The translations under genes and the position numbers were made by a program. Below are positions 33,703 to 42,082 of a DNA stretch of 64,000 bases, piece by piece. Numbering within the stretch: position 1 is the first letter of the stretch; each line of letters opens with the position of its first letter. The notes beneath the pieces are model-generated. The model was not told where the DNA came from, made no database searches, and saw nothing but the letters and a program-made list of their open reading frames with translations. The stretch comes from Bradyrhizobium sp. SSBR45G (GTDB lineage: Bacteria; Pseudomonadota; Alphaproteobacteria; Rhizobiales; Xanthobacteraceae), in assembly GCF_030159255.1 (NCBI RefSeq), contig NZ_BSCT01000011.1, positions 62,001 to 126,000 of the forward strand, written 5' to 3'.

Positions 33703-34629
33703 CTACTTGTTCAGAAAATTCAGCGGCAGGCCGGGCCGCGGCCAGTCCATGGCGACCAGCTCGCCCTTCCCCGACAGCGTGATGTAGGCCGTCTTCAGCT
33801 CGGGGCCGCCGAAGGCTATGTTCGTCGTGACGCGGTCGCCGGTCGGCACCTGCTCGACCAGCGTGCCATCCGGCGCGATGACGCTGATGCAGCCGGAGAC
33901 CAGCGTCGCGACGCAGACATTGCCGTTGGCCTCCACCGCCAGCGAATCGAACATCTGGTAGCCGCCGAGGCCTGCAATGGGGCGGCCGCGCTCGCCACGA
34001 TAGATCACCTCGCGCGGCTTCACCGTGCCCGGCTCGGAGAGATCATAGGCCCACAGGCGTGCGGTCGGCGTCTCCGCGATGTAGACGGTCTTTTCGTCAG
34101 GTGACAGGCCGATGCCGTTGGCCGGCAGGATGCCGTGGACGGCCTCGACGATCTCGCCCATGCCGGGCTTGAGGTAATAGAACGCGCCGACATCCATGTC
34201 GCGGGCGCGGCGCTTGCCGAGGTCGGAGAACCACAGGCCGCCGTGACGGTCGAACACGAGGTCGTTCGGCCCGCGCAGCGCATGCTCGCCGCAGCGCGTC
34301 ACGACGGTCTCGACCGCGCCGCTCTGCAGATCGACGCGCTGGATCGAGCCGCCCTGATAATCCTCGGGCTGCGGCCCGGGCATGATCATCTTGCCGGCCG
34401 GAATCCAGGAGAAGCCGCCATTGTTGCAGATGTAGATCTTGCCGTCGGGCCCGAGGGCGGCGCCATTGGGACCACCGGGAATCTGCGCCACGATCTCCTT
34501 GCGGCCGTCGGGAAACACCCGCGTCAGGCGCTTGCCGCGGATCTCGACCAGCACCACCGAGCCGTCGGGCATCACCACCGGCCCTTCCGGAAATTCCAGA
34601 TCGGTGGCGAGCACACGCATGTTGGACAT
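33703..34629 (-). CDS. SMP-30/gluconolactonase family protein
   Basis: The 308-residue protein is a six-bladed beta propeller of the SMP-30/Gluconolactonase/LRE-like type. Metal-site residues are placed as in the family: Glu in EFPEGPVV near the start, Asn in GPNGAALG and GPNDLVFD, and Asp in the late FDSLAVEANGNVCVATL segment. These cytoplasmic enzymes hydrolyse sugar lactones with a divalent metal. A GGGAGG Shine-Dalgarno precedes the ATG. No sugar dehydrogenase genes are adjacent, so the pathway is unknown. Confidence 0.92.
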   Translation of the reverse strand: MSNMRVLATDLEFPEGPVVMPDGSVVLVEIRGKRLTRVFPDGRKEIVAQIPGGPNGAALGPDGKIYICNNGGFSWIPAGKMIMPGPQPEDYQGGSIQRVDLQSGAVETVVTRCGEHALRGPNDLVFDRHGGLWFSDLGKRRARDMDVGAFYYLKPGMGEIVEAVHGILPANGIGLSPDEKTVYIAETPTARLWAYDLSEPGTVKPREVIYRGERGRPIAGLGGYQMFDSLAVEANGNVCVATLVSGCISVIAPDGTLVEQVPTGDRVTTNIAFGGPELKTAYITLSGKGELVAMDWPRPGLPLNFLNK

Positions 34630-34801
34630 CGGACGACCTCCCGCTTGTCACGCCGCACCGCAGCGGCTTGTTGTTATGCTTGAGGTTATCGCAAAGCCGG
34701 TACGGCTTGCCAAGCAAGCAGCCGACCGCGGCACCGCAGAGCAGCCCTGCTACGGCAGGCGCCTGCAGCGTCTCGACGCAAGTCGGTGCCGCGCGCGACG
34801 T

Positions 34802-35641
34802 TCAGCGGATCACCGGCAGCCAGATTTCCAAACCGCCATTGCCGGTCACCGGATCGAACCGCTGATCATAGCGCTCGAAGTTCGGCGCGTCGGCGACCGT
34901 GCAGCCCGACTGCGGCAGCCAGCGATTCCAGATCGTATGGACTGTGCGGCGGATCGACGAGATGTGGCCGGAGTGGGTGAACACCGCGAAGGTCGCCGCC
35001 GGAACCCGCACGCGGCTGAAGGTCCGCGGCAGGTCGGAAAAATCGGTCACCTCCACGCCCGCGATGTAGTCGAAATTGCCGGCATCGTCACCATTGCAGC
35101 ACACGCCATAGGCCACCACGCCGCGACGCGCCGGAACCTCGTGCACGATCTCGTTGAAGCGCCGCCACAAGGCCGGGATGCCGGCGCCGTTGTCGACGCT
35201 GACGCGGTCGCCGAGTCCGGCGACGAGCAGCGGCTCCGACGTGACGAAGCGCGGGGCGGCGAGATCATCGAGCGGAGTCTGGTCCATGAGAATCGGCTCC
35301 TGCAGTGCGAGTCCTTCAAGGCGCGCAGCGGCGCGGACCGCTTCCGGCGTGACGCCGAACTGATCACGGAACGCCCGCGTGAACGCTTCGTGAGAGCCGT
35401 AGTCCGCCTCCAGCGCCAGACTGAGAATGTCCGGCGCACCGCCGGCCAGGGCACGCGCCGCCTCGCTGAGACGGCGCAGCCGGACATAGCGCATCACCGA
35501 GACGCCGGTCGCCGCGGCGAACGCGCGCACGATGTGGAAGCGCGATACGCCGGCGATCGCAGCGATGTCGTCGAGCGACAACGGCGCCGACAGATGGCTC
35601 TCGATATACCAGAGCGCCTTCTGTGCCGGGTTGGTGAACAC
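34802..35641 (-). CDS. AraC-family regulator with GyrI-like effector domain
   Basis: The 279-residue protein starts with the AraC DNA-binding domain (about 5-105: SLDDIAAIAGVSRFHIVRAFAAATGVSVMRYVRLRRLSEAARAL and second helix-turn-helix DYGSHEAFTRAFRDQFGVTPE). The C-terminal half (about 125-279) is a GyrI-like small-molecule-binding domain, the Rob/SoxS-like AraC_E architecture. Such regulators respond to amphipathic compounds and often control efflux or detoxification genes. An AGGAGAGG Shine-Dalgarno supports the start. No obvious target lies next to it; the SMP-30 gene follows on the same strand after about 170 bp. Confidence 0.93.
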   Translation of the reverse strand: MFTNPAQKALWYIESHLSAPLSLDDIAAIAGVSRFHIVRAFAAATGVSVMRYVRLRRLSEAARALAGGAPDILSLALEADYGSHEAFTRAFRDQFGVTPEAVRAAARLEGLALQEPILMDQTPLDDLAAPRFVTSEPLLVAGLGDRVSVDNGAGIPALWRRFNEIVHEVPARRGVVAYGVCCNGDDAGNFDYIAGVEVTDFSDLPRTFSRVRVPAATFAVFTHSGHISSIRRTVHTIWNRWLPQSGCTVADAPNFERYDQRFDPVTGNGGLEIWLPVIR

Positions 35642-35721
35642 GGACCTCTCCTGACGACGCCCAAGATCATGCGCATTTCGAGCCGCGCAAGCTTGATAAT
35701 TATTGCTGTCTCTTCGCCCCC

Positions 35722-36075
35722 TTATTTGCTGGCGGGCTTCGCAGGCGTCGCGTCCTTCGGCGGCGCATCGGCCTTCTTCTTCAGCTCGTCGGCGAGCTTC
35801 GCCTGCGATGCCTTCAGCTCATCGATCGCGCCCTGCTGCGAGATCAAGGCGGCCTTCAGCGCCTGGATCTGCCGATTCGCGGCATCGAGCTTCTGCTGCT
35901 GATCGAGTGACTGCTTGGTCATCGTCTTCTGCAGGAAATCGATGTTGCTCTGCAGGCATGATGTCCGGCGGTCCATCGCCTTTTCTGCAGTGCAGATCTC
36001 GATGCCAGGAATATCCTGCGCACGGACAGAGCTCACACACATTGCGAGCACACTCACGGCAACGAATATTCTCAT
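35722..36075 (-). CDS. Secreted coiled-coil protein, hypothetical
   Basis: From Met at 36075 the 117-residue product has a signal peptide (MRIFVAVSVLAMCVSSVRA), one Cys pair (EICTAEKAMDRRTSCLQ), a long helical region with heptad character (LQKTMTKQSLDQQQKL through LKASQAKLADELKKKA) and a Lys/Pro/Ala tail. It is probably a periplasmic coiled-coil protein with a disulfide near the N-terminus. No function is known to me. The ribosome binding site is weak (GAGAAA). The frame is open for 24 more codons upstream, but those residues spoil the signal peptide. Confidence 0.8.
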   Translation of the reverse strand: MRIFVAVSVLAMCVSSVRAQDIPGIEICTAEKAMDRRTSCLQSNIDFLQKTMTKQSLDQQQKLDAANRQIQALKAALISQQGAIDELKASQAKLADELKKKADAPPKDATPAKPASK

Positions 36076-36210
36076 CACAATTTTCTCATTGGCTTGCCCA
36101 ACACATGATTTTGCATGGAACTGACGGGGTTTCCTGATTGATACCATACTGAGACCTCAATCGCGCATTGAAGTTCCGGGCTGGGACCCGTTTTTAGGGA
36201 GATGGACAGA

Positions 36211-36483
36211 ATGGCTACGCGCGAAAAACGGCTGGCGCAATTCGACGGCAGCGGTGAGCCGCCGCCCGGACAGACGGTCGAGGTGCTGTGCGAAGATCAC
36301 AGCGGCACCTATCAGCTGCCGTTCCCCTGCTTCTATGTTGACGGCAAATGGCACAACAAGGAATCCGGCGGTGCGCTCGAAGCCACCGTCATCGGCTGGC
36401 GCTTCCCGCGCGCGCGCTATGACGAGCGCAGTGGACGCCGTCCGCAGCCGAGCTTCGTTGCCGATCGCGCTTCGTCTTATTGA
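36211..36483 (+). CDS. Small hypothetical protein
   Basis: The 90-residue soluble protein is not one I recognise. It has a mixed, ordinary composition, with a probable beta-rich centre (TVEVLCEDHSGTYQLPFPCFYVDGKWHN) and a basic, Arg-rich C-terminus ending RASSY. An AGGGAG nine bases upstream favours the ATG at 36211 over the one at 36202, which would sit directly on it. It is divergent from the secreted coiled-coil gene. The well-formed interior, with little low complexity, suggests a real gene. Confidence 0.7.
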   Translation: MATREKRLAQFDGSGEPPPGQTVEVLCEDHSGTYQLPFPCFYVDGKWHNKESGGALEATVIGWRFPRARYDERSGRRPQPSFVADRASSY

Positions 36484-36805
36484 TCACACCGGGCCCTGGG
36501 TTCTGCTCAGGGCCGGTCTTGCCGCAGATTTCGTTTCGAACAAATTGATCACACGGCGGGACAGGCGACCGGCAGAATGCCGGCGACAACCCAAATACGG
36601 ATCTGCCGGCACCAGCACGTCAGACCCCGATCGCCACAGAGACGAATCACCGGGACCACGAAAATCTCGCCGTCGCGAGCGTCGAGAGGAACGATTCGCT
36701 ACGACGCGGGAATGATCGGTGCTGCACGGCGCGCGCCTCGATGATCGTCGCGGCGGCACAGCGGAGCCTCCGCAGGCATCGTTCACCACCGATGATGCGA
36801 GCAGG

Positions 36806-36955
36806 CCTGTTTCAGTTTGTGACGCCGCAAGCGAGGAGCTTAACCTTCGGAACGCGACTGGAACGAATCGCGCCCGAATCGGCGGCAGCGCCAGGTCCGA
36901 CGCCTGTTCACGGCTAGATGTGAGCCTCTGGCGGCACGACCCACCAGATCGTGAC
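36806..36955. repeat. Direct repeat D, copy 1
   Basis: This segment is about 80% identical to 37082-37232, with one single-base indel near the left end. Shared blocks include GGTCCGACGCCTGTTCACGG and CACGACCCACCAGATC. No gene is assigned. Confidence 0.85.
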
Positions 36956-37081
36956 GGCTCCTCGCGCAGCGGCGCAACGAACCGACATCAAAGCTTAATG
37001 GCGGCATCGCCGGCCGTGACTAGGCGCCTGCAGGCGGCAGAATCGTGGCCAGGGCCTCGTCGAGCGCCGACCCAGCAGCCG

Positions 37082-37232
37082 CCTGTTTCAAAACGCGACG
37101 CAGATCATGGACGCGCTTAATATTCGGAACGCGTCTGGAACGAATCGCGGCCGAATCAGCGGCGGCGCAAGGTCCGACGCCTGTTCACGGCTAGATCTCG
37201 GCTTCAATCGCCACGACCCACCAGATCATGTC
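37082..37232. repeat. Direct repeat D, copy 2
   Basis: This is the second copy of the 150-bp segment, 276 bp downstream of the first. A short frame starting ATG at 37107 runs through it, but the differences between copies are not concentrated in third codon positions, so coding is not supported. Confidence 0.85.
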
Positions 37233-37314
37233 GTCGCTATCACGCCGGGGCCCGTCCGCGGAGATGCAGCCGGGCCCCGGTGGTTAACAGATGCGTCGCG
37301 GGATTCGCTGCAGA

Positions 37315-37749
37315 TCAGCTCCAGGGCGTCACCGGCGGCACATTGTCGGTGGCCGGCGGCATCTCGACGGTCTTGAAGTCCGCCGGGCTGACGATCTCCA
37401 TATATTCCATGTCAGGGGAATAATCGTACAGGTAGTGCGTAATGCCAGGGCGCTGATGCACGACGTCGCCGGCCTTCACCAAGGTCGGCTTGTCCTCGTA
37501 CATGAAGCGTGCCCAGCCCTTCATCATGATGACGATCTGGAAGTCGCAGTCATGCCGGTGCCAGCCGGTGCCGTCGACCGGCGGACAATCCGGGTTGGCC
37601 TTGACGAGATGGCAGATGACCTGGCCGCCGGTGGCGTCGGCGATGCCGAGATCGCGGTAGAGGAAGAAGTCACGCAAGCCACCGCCCTTGTAGTCGGTGT
37701 CTTCGGGCTTCACGTGCGAGAACTTGGTCACCACTGCATGCTGGTTCAT
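37315..37749 (-). CDS. Cupin-domain protein
   Basis: The 144-residue protein is a single cupin barrel. The first motif appears around GTGWHRHDCDFQIVIMMKGWARF (metal-type His-x-His and Asp/Glu positions), the second around GDVVHQRPGITHYLYDYS, with His residues in place. An intact metal site suggests a dioxygenase, isomerase or ligand-binding role; the sequence does not say which. A GGAGG precedes the start at 37749. Upstream open frame to 38163 has no support. It is not clustered with other genes. Confidence 0.9.
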   Translation of the reverse strand: MNQHAVVTKFSHVKPEDTDYKGGGLRDFFLYRDLGIADATGGQVICHLVKANPDCPPVDGTGWHRHDCDFQIVIMMKGWARFMYEDKPTLVKAGDVVHQRPGITHYLYDYSPDMEYMEIVSPADFKTVEMPPATDNVPPVTPWS

Positions 37750-38102
37750 GACGGCCTCCACCGGTTGATCGCGGCATCGGCAACCCTTGCGGCCCATCGA
37801 TCGGCCACGCTGGCCACCACGCCCGAAAGCCCATTGTGCTATGCGAAAACCGCGCCATGCCCTGCTCGCAGCGCAAGCATTGCCGGATCGAGCGCCCGGC
37901 GCCGATCCGAACTGATTGTTAACAACAGGCTTTTGCTGACGCGATGCATGCGCTCGCAAGATGGCCAAGCGTCCTGCCATGTGCGCCGGATGCGCCCATT
38001 CGGCTTCAAATTGGGCAGCATCTGCCCGAGCGATGAGCCGCTTCACGCTCCTTCGGCGACATCGAACGCGGCCATCGGCGCCAGCCGCGGGCCGCGTGAC
38101 GG
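37750..38102. other. Intergenic region
   Basis: This 353-bp gap lies between the leftward GST and cupin genes. It must contain the cupin promoter. A short palindrome TTGTTAACAA (37916-37925) is the only noticeable motif; I see no gene, repeat or terminator with a T-run. Confidence 0.45.
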
Positions 38103-38759
38103 CTAGTACTCGACCTCGAGCTCCTCGATCTCCTCGGGCTCGGCCCTGGCCGCCTCGATCCATTGGTGGATTTCCGGCATCGCCATGATCAGGTCGGCAT
38201 AGGCCTTGAGCTGCGGCTCGAGCTTCACGTCATAGGTCACGAAGCGCGTCACGACAGGCGCATACATGGCGTCCGCCATGCCGCGCTGCTGGCCGAACAA
38301 AAACGGGCCGCCCGACTTGTCCAGGCAGTCGCGCCAGATCGCCCAGATGCGGTCGATGTCGGCCTGCGCCCGGGTCCAGACCTTGAATCCTGGGAAATGG
38401 CCTTTGAGATTGACCGGCAGCGAGGCCCGCAACGTGGTGAAGCCGGAATGGATTTCGCCTGAAATCGAGCGGCAATGCGCACGCTGGATGCGGTCGGGCG
38501 GCAGCAGACCGGCATCAGGAAACACCTCGTTGAGATACTCCCCGATCGCCAGCGTATCCCAGATCGTGGCGCCCTCGTGCCGCAGGCACGGTACCAGGAT
38601 CGAGGACGACAGCAGCAGGATCTCGGCACGCGCCGACGCGTCGTCCGGACCGACGACCACCTCGTCGAAATCGAGCCCGGCAAACTTGGCGAGCAGCCAG
38701 CCGCGCAGCGACCATGACGAGTAATTCTTGCTGCTGATCGTCAACGTCGCTTTGGCCAT
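38103..38759 (-). CDS. Glutathione S-transferase
   Basis: The 218-residue protein has a thioredoxin-like N-terminal domain with the glutathione-site motif NYSSWSLRGWLLAKFAGLDFDEV and the cis-Pro/Ser motif region (SSSILVPCLRHEGATIWDTLAIGEYLNE). The all-helical C-terminal domain follows (about 90-205). It is a cytoplasmic enzyme that conjugates or reduces substrates with glutathione. The N-terminal Ser in SSWS is the likely catalytic residue. The acidic tail EPEEIEELEVEY is somewhat unusual. The start at 38759 (MAKATLTIS) fits the family; upstream AGGGC may serve as ribosome binding site. Confidence 0.93.
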   Translation of the reverse strand: MAKATLTISSKNYSSWSLRGWLLAKFAGLDFDEVVVGPDDASARAEILLLSSSILVPCLRHEGATIWDTLAIGEYLNEVFPDAGLLPPDRIQRAHCRSISGEIHSGFTTLRASLPVNLKGHFPGFKVWTRAQADIDRIWAIWRDCLDKSGGPFLFGQQRGMADAMYAPVVTRFVTYDVKLEPQLKAYADLIMAMPEIHQWIEAARAEPEEIEELEVEY

Positions 38760-38952
38760 GTCGCCCTGCCCTCTTGTCGTTTGTCGTTCGGCCGCCATCC
38801 GTGCCGGCGTCCCTTACCGGCTCAGGATCAGCTCCGGAGCCGGATACTCCAGTGATTTCACGCAGCAAGCGACATGCCAGTTTTTGAGGCAAGACTCTCC
38901 GCCTCTGGCTCCGATATTGCATATGTCAAGTTAGAGTGACGGACGGGACCAC

Positions 38953-40173
38953 ATGGCGCTGCTGTACCAAACCTACCAGAATCACATGGACCTGACCGAG
39001 CCGTGGCGCCAGGGCGCAGCGGCGGCGCTCCGCTATCTCAATCTGATCCCATCGGGTCTCTCCAGCCGCGCCATGCGCCGGCTGTCGGCGGCGCTCGAGC
39101 TGATCTCGCGCTCGGCGCTGACCTATGCCCGCCCGGCCTATGGCATCGACAGCGTGATGGTCGGCAATCGCGAGATCGCGGTCACCGAGGAGGTCACGTT
39201 CAAGACGCCGTTCGGCTCGCTGCTGCATTTCAAGAAGGATGGCGCGCCGGATCAGCCCAAGGTGTTGCTGGTTGCGCCGATGTCCGGCCACTTCGCCACG
39301 CTGCTGCGCGGCACGGTGAAGACGCTGCTGCAGGACCACGACGTCTACATCACCGACTGGCACAATCCGCGCGACATTCCGCGCAATCATGGCCGCTTCG
39401 GACTGGAAGATTACACCGATCATCTGATCACCTTCCTCAGCCAGCTCGGGCCGCGGCCGCACATGGTCGCGATCTGCCAGCCGTCGGTCTCGGCGCTGGC
39501 GGCAACCGCCGTGATGTGCGAGGGCAACCACCCGTCACGGCCGGCGACCTTGACCCTGATGGCGGGGCCGATCGATACGCGGGTCCAGCCGACCAAGGTC
39601 AACGATTTCGCCAAGAGCAAGCCGATCGACTGGTTCGAGAACAACCTGATCCACTACGTGCCCTTCCAATGCGGCGGCGCGTTCCGCAAGGTGTATCCGG
39701 GCTTCGTGCAGCTGACAGCCTTCGTGTCGATGAACCTCGAACGCCACGTCAAGCAGCACATGGATCTCGCCGACCATCTCGCCAAGGGCGAGATCGAGAA
39801 GGCCGAAACCATCAAGACCTTCTACGACGAATATTTCGCCGTGATGGATCTGCCGGCGGAGTTCTACATCGAGACCGTCCGTGACGTCTTCCAGGAGCAT
39901 CTGCTGCCGCAGGGCAAGCTCATGCATCGCGGCAATCCGGTCGATCCCAAGGCTGTCAGGCGCATCGGCCTGATGACCGTCGAAGGCGAGCGCGACGACA
40001 TCTGCTCGATCGGCCAGACGCTGTCGGCACAGGACATCTGCACCAATGTGCGCGCCTATCGCCGCGTGCATCACATGCAGGCCGGCGTCGGTCACTACGG
40101 CGTGTTCAGCGGCAAGAAGTGGAATAACGAAATCTATCCGCTGCTGCGCGACTTCGTGCACGTCAATTCGTGA
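38953..40173 (+). CDS. phaZ: Intracellular polyhydroxyalkanoate depolymerase
   Basis: The 406-residue protein matches the short-chain-length intracellular PHB depolymerases of the Ralstonia PhaZ1 type. The nucleophile box is MVAICQPSVSA, with Cys175 in place of the Ser of a lipase box, as known in that family. Other family motifs are YITDWHNPRDIP and VEGERDDICSIGQT (acid region) with a late His in VGHYGVF. It degrades stored polyhydroxybutyrate in granules, releasing carbon. No signal peptide is present. The gene stands alone; its end overlaps the end of a convergent AraC gene by 11 bp. PHA storage fits the inferred Bradyrhizobium host. Confidence 0.94.
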   Translation: MALLYQTYQNHMDLTEPWRQGAAAALRYLNLIPSGLSSRAMRRLSAALELISRSALTYARPAYGIDSVMVGNREIAVTEEVTFKTPFGSLLHFKKDGAPDQPKVLLVAPMSGHFATLLRGTVKTLLQDHDVYITDWHNPRDIPRNHGRFGLEDYTDHLITFLSQLGPRPHMVAICQPSVSALAATAVMCEGNHPSRPATLTLMAGPIDTRVQPTKVNDFAKSKPIDWFENNLIHYVPFQCGGAFRKVYPGFVQLTAFVSMNLERHVKQHMDLADHLAKGEIEKAETIKTFYDEYFAVMDLPAEFYIETVRDVFQEHLLPQGKLMHRGNPVDPKAVRRIGLMTVEGERDDICSIGQTLSAQDICTNVRAYRRVHHMQAGVGHYGVFSGKKWNNEIYPLLRDFVHVNS

Positions 40174-41212
40174 GCCGGCCGTGGCCGCGCTGCACGCGTT
40201 GCAAGGTCGCTGACGGCGTCTCGCCGAACTTGCCGCGATAGGCGCCCGCCATTCGACCGAGATGGCTAAAGCCGAGCTCGAAGGCGAGATCGATGATCCG
40301 CGCCTCCGGCGCGGCCGTCATCAGCTGCGCATTCAGCCGGGCCAGCCGGATGTCGAGCAGCATGTCGGAGATCGACATGCCGAAATGCCGGCGGAAGCCG
40401 GCCTGCAGCGCACGGATGCCAACCCCGGCGGCGGCGGCAAGCTGCGCCAAATCGAGCGGTTCGGCAGCCTGTGCGGCGAGACGATCGCGGGCGCTGCGCA
40501 CGGCCTGCGGCAGCGCCTCGCTCCGGCCGGAATAGAGCCTGATCGCCTCCGACAAACCATCGCTCGGCTGCTCGAACAGGATGTCCAGCAGGGTTTCGCG
40601 CCAGTTTGCAGCCGCAATGGATGAGAGACGGCGCCCGCCGCCGAGACGTTCGGCAAGGCCCGTGAGCTCGAGCATGTGAGCCCGGAGCCGCGCGCCATGC
40701 TGCCCCGACAGCACGACCGCGGGATCAAACTCGATCGGCTGCACCGTTCGACCGGACAACGCCGCGGCGCGCTGCTCGACCAGGCGTCGGTCGAGCAGCA
40801 GGATGAGCTGTGCGCAATCGTGCCACACCATGCGCGTCGGCCTCGTCGGCGACAACAAGGAGGCCGCGCCATCCGGAGCGGTTGCGACCTCCCGTCCGCA
40901 GGTCTGGACGCTGGCTGTTCCTGCGAAGGGAAGCTGAACGAGGAAGAAGCGATCGAGGCAGCCGGGATCAATGGTGACCACGCCACCATAGGCGACGTAG
41001 TTGATCGAGAAGCCGTCGAATGCCGCACAATTATGCAATGCGAGGAAATCCCGCGCAGTATCTGCCTTCGGCTGCAGCCCGTGCGGACAGAAGATGCGGC
41101 CTATTTGTTCAGCCGCCTCATCGACATCGTGCGTTGCAACACGGCAAAAGGCCGAGAGCCGCGGCGATGCGGCCTCTTTCCAACTACGACCAGCGGCTGC
41201 ACCTGCAGTCAT
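40163..41212 (-). CDS. AraC-family regulator (AraC_binding_2 type)
   Basis: The 349-residue protein has an N-terminal AraC-binding-like domain (about 25-200; FDGFSINYVAYGGVVTIDPG and later beta strands) and a C-terminal two-HTH AraC domain (about 245-345; PLDLAQLAAAAGVGIRALQAGFRRHFG and ARIIDLAFELGFSHLGRMAGAYRGKFG). This architecture is that of FeaR/EutR-like activators. It lies convergent to phaZ and about 130 bp from the divergent cupin gene, which is its most likely target; that is inference. The start at 41212 lacks a strong Shine-Dalgarno. Confidence 0.9.
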   Translation of the reverse strand: MTAGAAAGRSWKEAASPRLSAFCRVATHDVDEAAEQIGRIFCPHGLQPKADTARDFLALHNCAAFDGFSINYVAYGGVVTIDPGCLDRFFLVQLPFAGTASVQTCGREVATAPDGAASLLSPTRPTRMVWHDCAQLILLLDRRLVEQRAAALSGRTVQPIEFDPAVVLSGQHGARLRAHMLELTGLAERLGGGRRLSSIAAANWRETLLDILFEQPSDGLSEAIRLYSGRSEALPQAVRSARDRLAAQAAEPLDLAQLAAAAGVGIRALQAGFRRHFGMSISDMLLDIRLARLNAQLMTAAPEARIIDLAFELGFSHLGRMAGAYRGKFGETPSATLQRVQRGHGRLTN

Positions 41213-41345
41213 GGCTCACATCGTCCGTCGAAATCATTTGAAACCTATAATAATTAGCATCTGGCGTCGAGGGATTCGTTTTCCGGATAGACTCGGCGCC
41301 GCGGCGGCTCGATCCTCACCTGCGTGTGCAGCAAGGAGATCCGCC

Positions 41346-41795
41346 ATGACCACACTCGAAAAAGGCATCACGCCCGCCGGCACCGGCTATGCCGGCAAGA
41401 CCTGGAACATCCTCGGTCAGCTCTACTTCCCCAAAGCCGTCACCGACTCCACCTTCGCGTTCGAGACCAACAGCGAGCCCGGGCAGTTCGTGCCGGTGCA
41501 CATCCATCCCACCCAGGACGAGTTCATCCTGGTGCAGGAGGGCGTGCTCGACCTCAAGCTCGACGGCGTCTGGGTCAAGGCGCAGGCCGGCGATCTCGTG
41601 CGGTTGCCGCGCGGCATTCCGCACGGCTACTTCAACAAATCCGACAAGCCGGCGCGTGCGCTGTTCTGGGTGTCGCCAATGCAGAAGCTGGAAGCGCTGT
41701 TCAACATGCTCGACAATCTCGCCGATCCAGCCGAGATCGTGCGGATCTCGGCGCAGCATGAGGTCGACTTCCTGCCGCCCGAAGCCAATGACTGA
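41346..41795 (+). CDS. Cupin-domain protein (quercetin dioxygenase-like)
   Basis: The 149-residue protein is a single cupin barrel. Motif 1 is PVHIHPTQDEFILVQEGVLDL, with the HxH and Glu of a metal site; motif 2 is AGDLVRLPRGIPHGYFNKS, with the third His. This arrangement is typical of QdoI-like or general cupin-2 proteins. An AAGGAG Shine-Dalgarno supports the ATG. It is divergent from the AraC regulator, which suggests control by it. The following flavin monooxygenase gene is on the same strand after about 290 bp. The substrate is unknown. Confidence 0.92.
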   Translation: MTTLEKGITPAGTGYAGKTWNILGQLYFPKAVTDSTFAFETNSEPGQFVPVHIHPTQDEFILVQEGVLDLKLDGVWVKAQAGDLVRLPRGIPHGYFNKSDKPARALFWVSPMQKLEALFNMLDNLADPAEIVRISAQHEVDFLPPEAND

Positions 41796-42082
41796 TCGGC
41801 GGCACCGTCCGCCGTCGGGCGCACCTCTCATCGCTGCAGTGCGGCGCGCGATGAGCGCGATCAGTTCTGAACGCCCTGCAGCATGAGCAGGTGCATCCCC
41901 TGAACGGCTTCTGCTCGGCGGGGCCATCCTCGCCATGATGTGACACTGGCCGCTCCGCCGGCGTCGCATGCTTCGGTCGCGCCGGGCGACCTTCCTCATC
42001 GTCAATTTCTTCAGCGAGCTCCAGCAGCGCGGCCGGCGACGGCTGTCCGGACGCGGCTGCGCGCTCGACAACAGGAGGTCCC

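Larger units (their letters stand above)
36484..37314. other. Gene-free region with direct duplication
   Basis: No convincing gene is seen in these 831 bp. The region holds two related copies of a 150-bp segment (listed separately). The rest is mixed-composition DNA with short open frames that lack ribosome binding sites. Confidence 0.6.

Noticed and set aside
37107..37376. 89-codon frame through the second copy of direct repeat D
   Set aside because: Differences between the copies are not biased to third positions, there is no ribosome binding site, and the frame runs into the cupin gene on the other strand.
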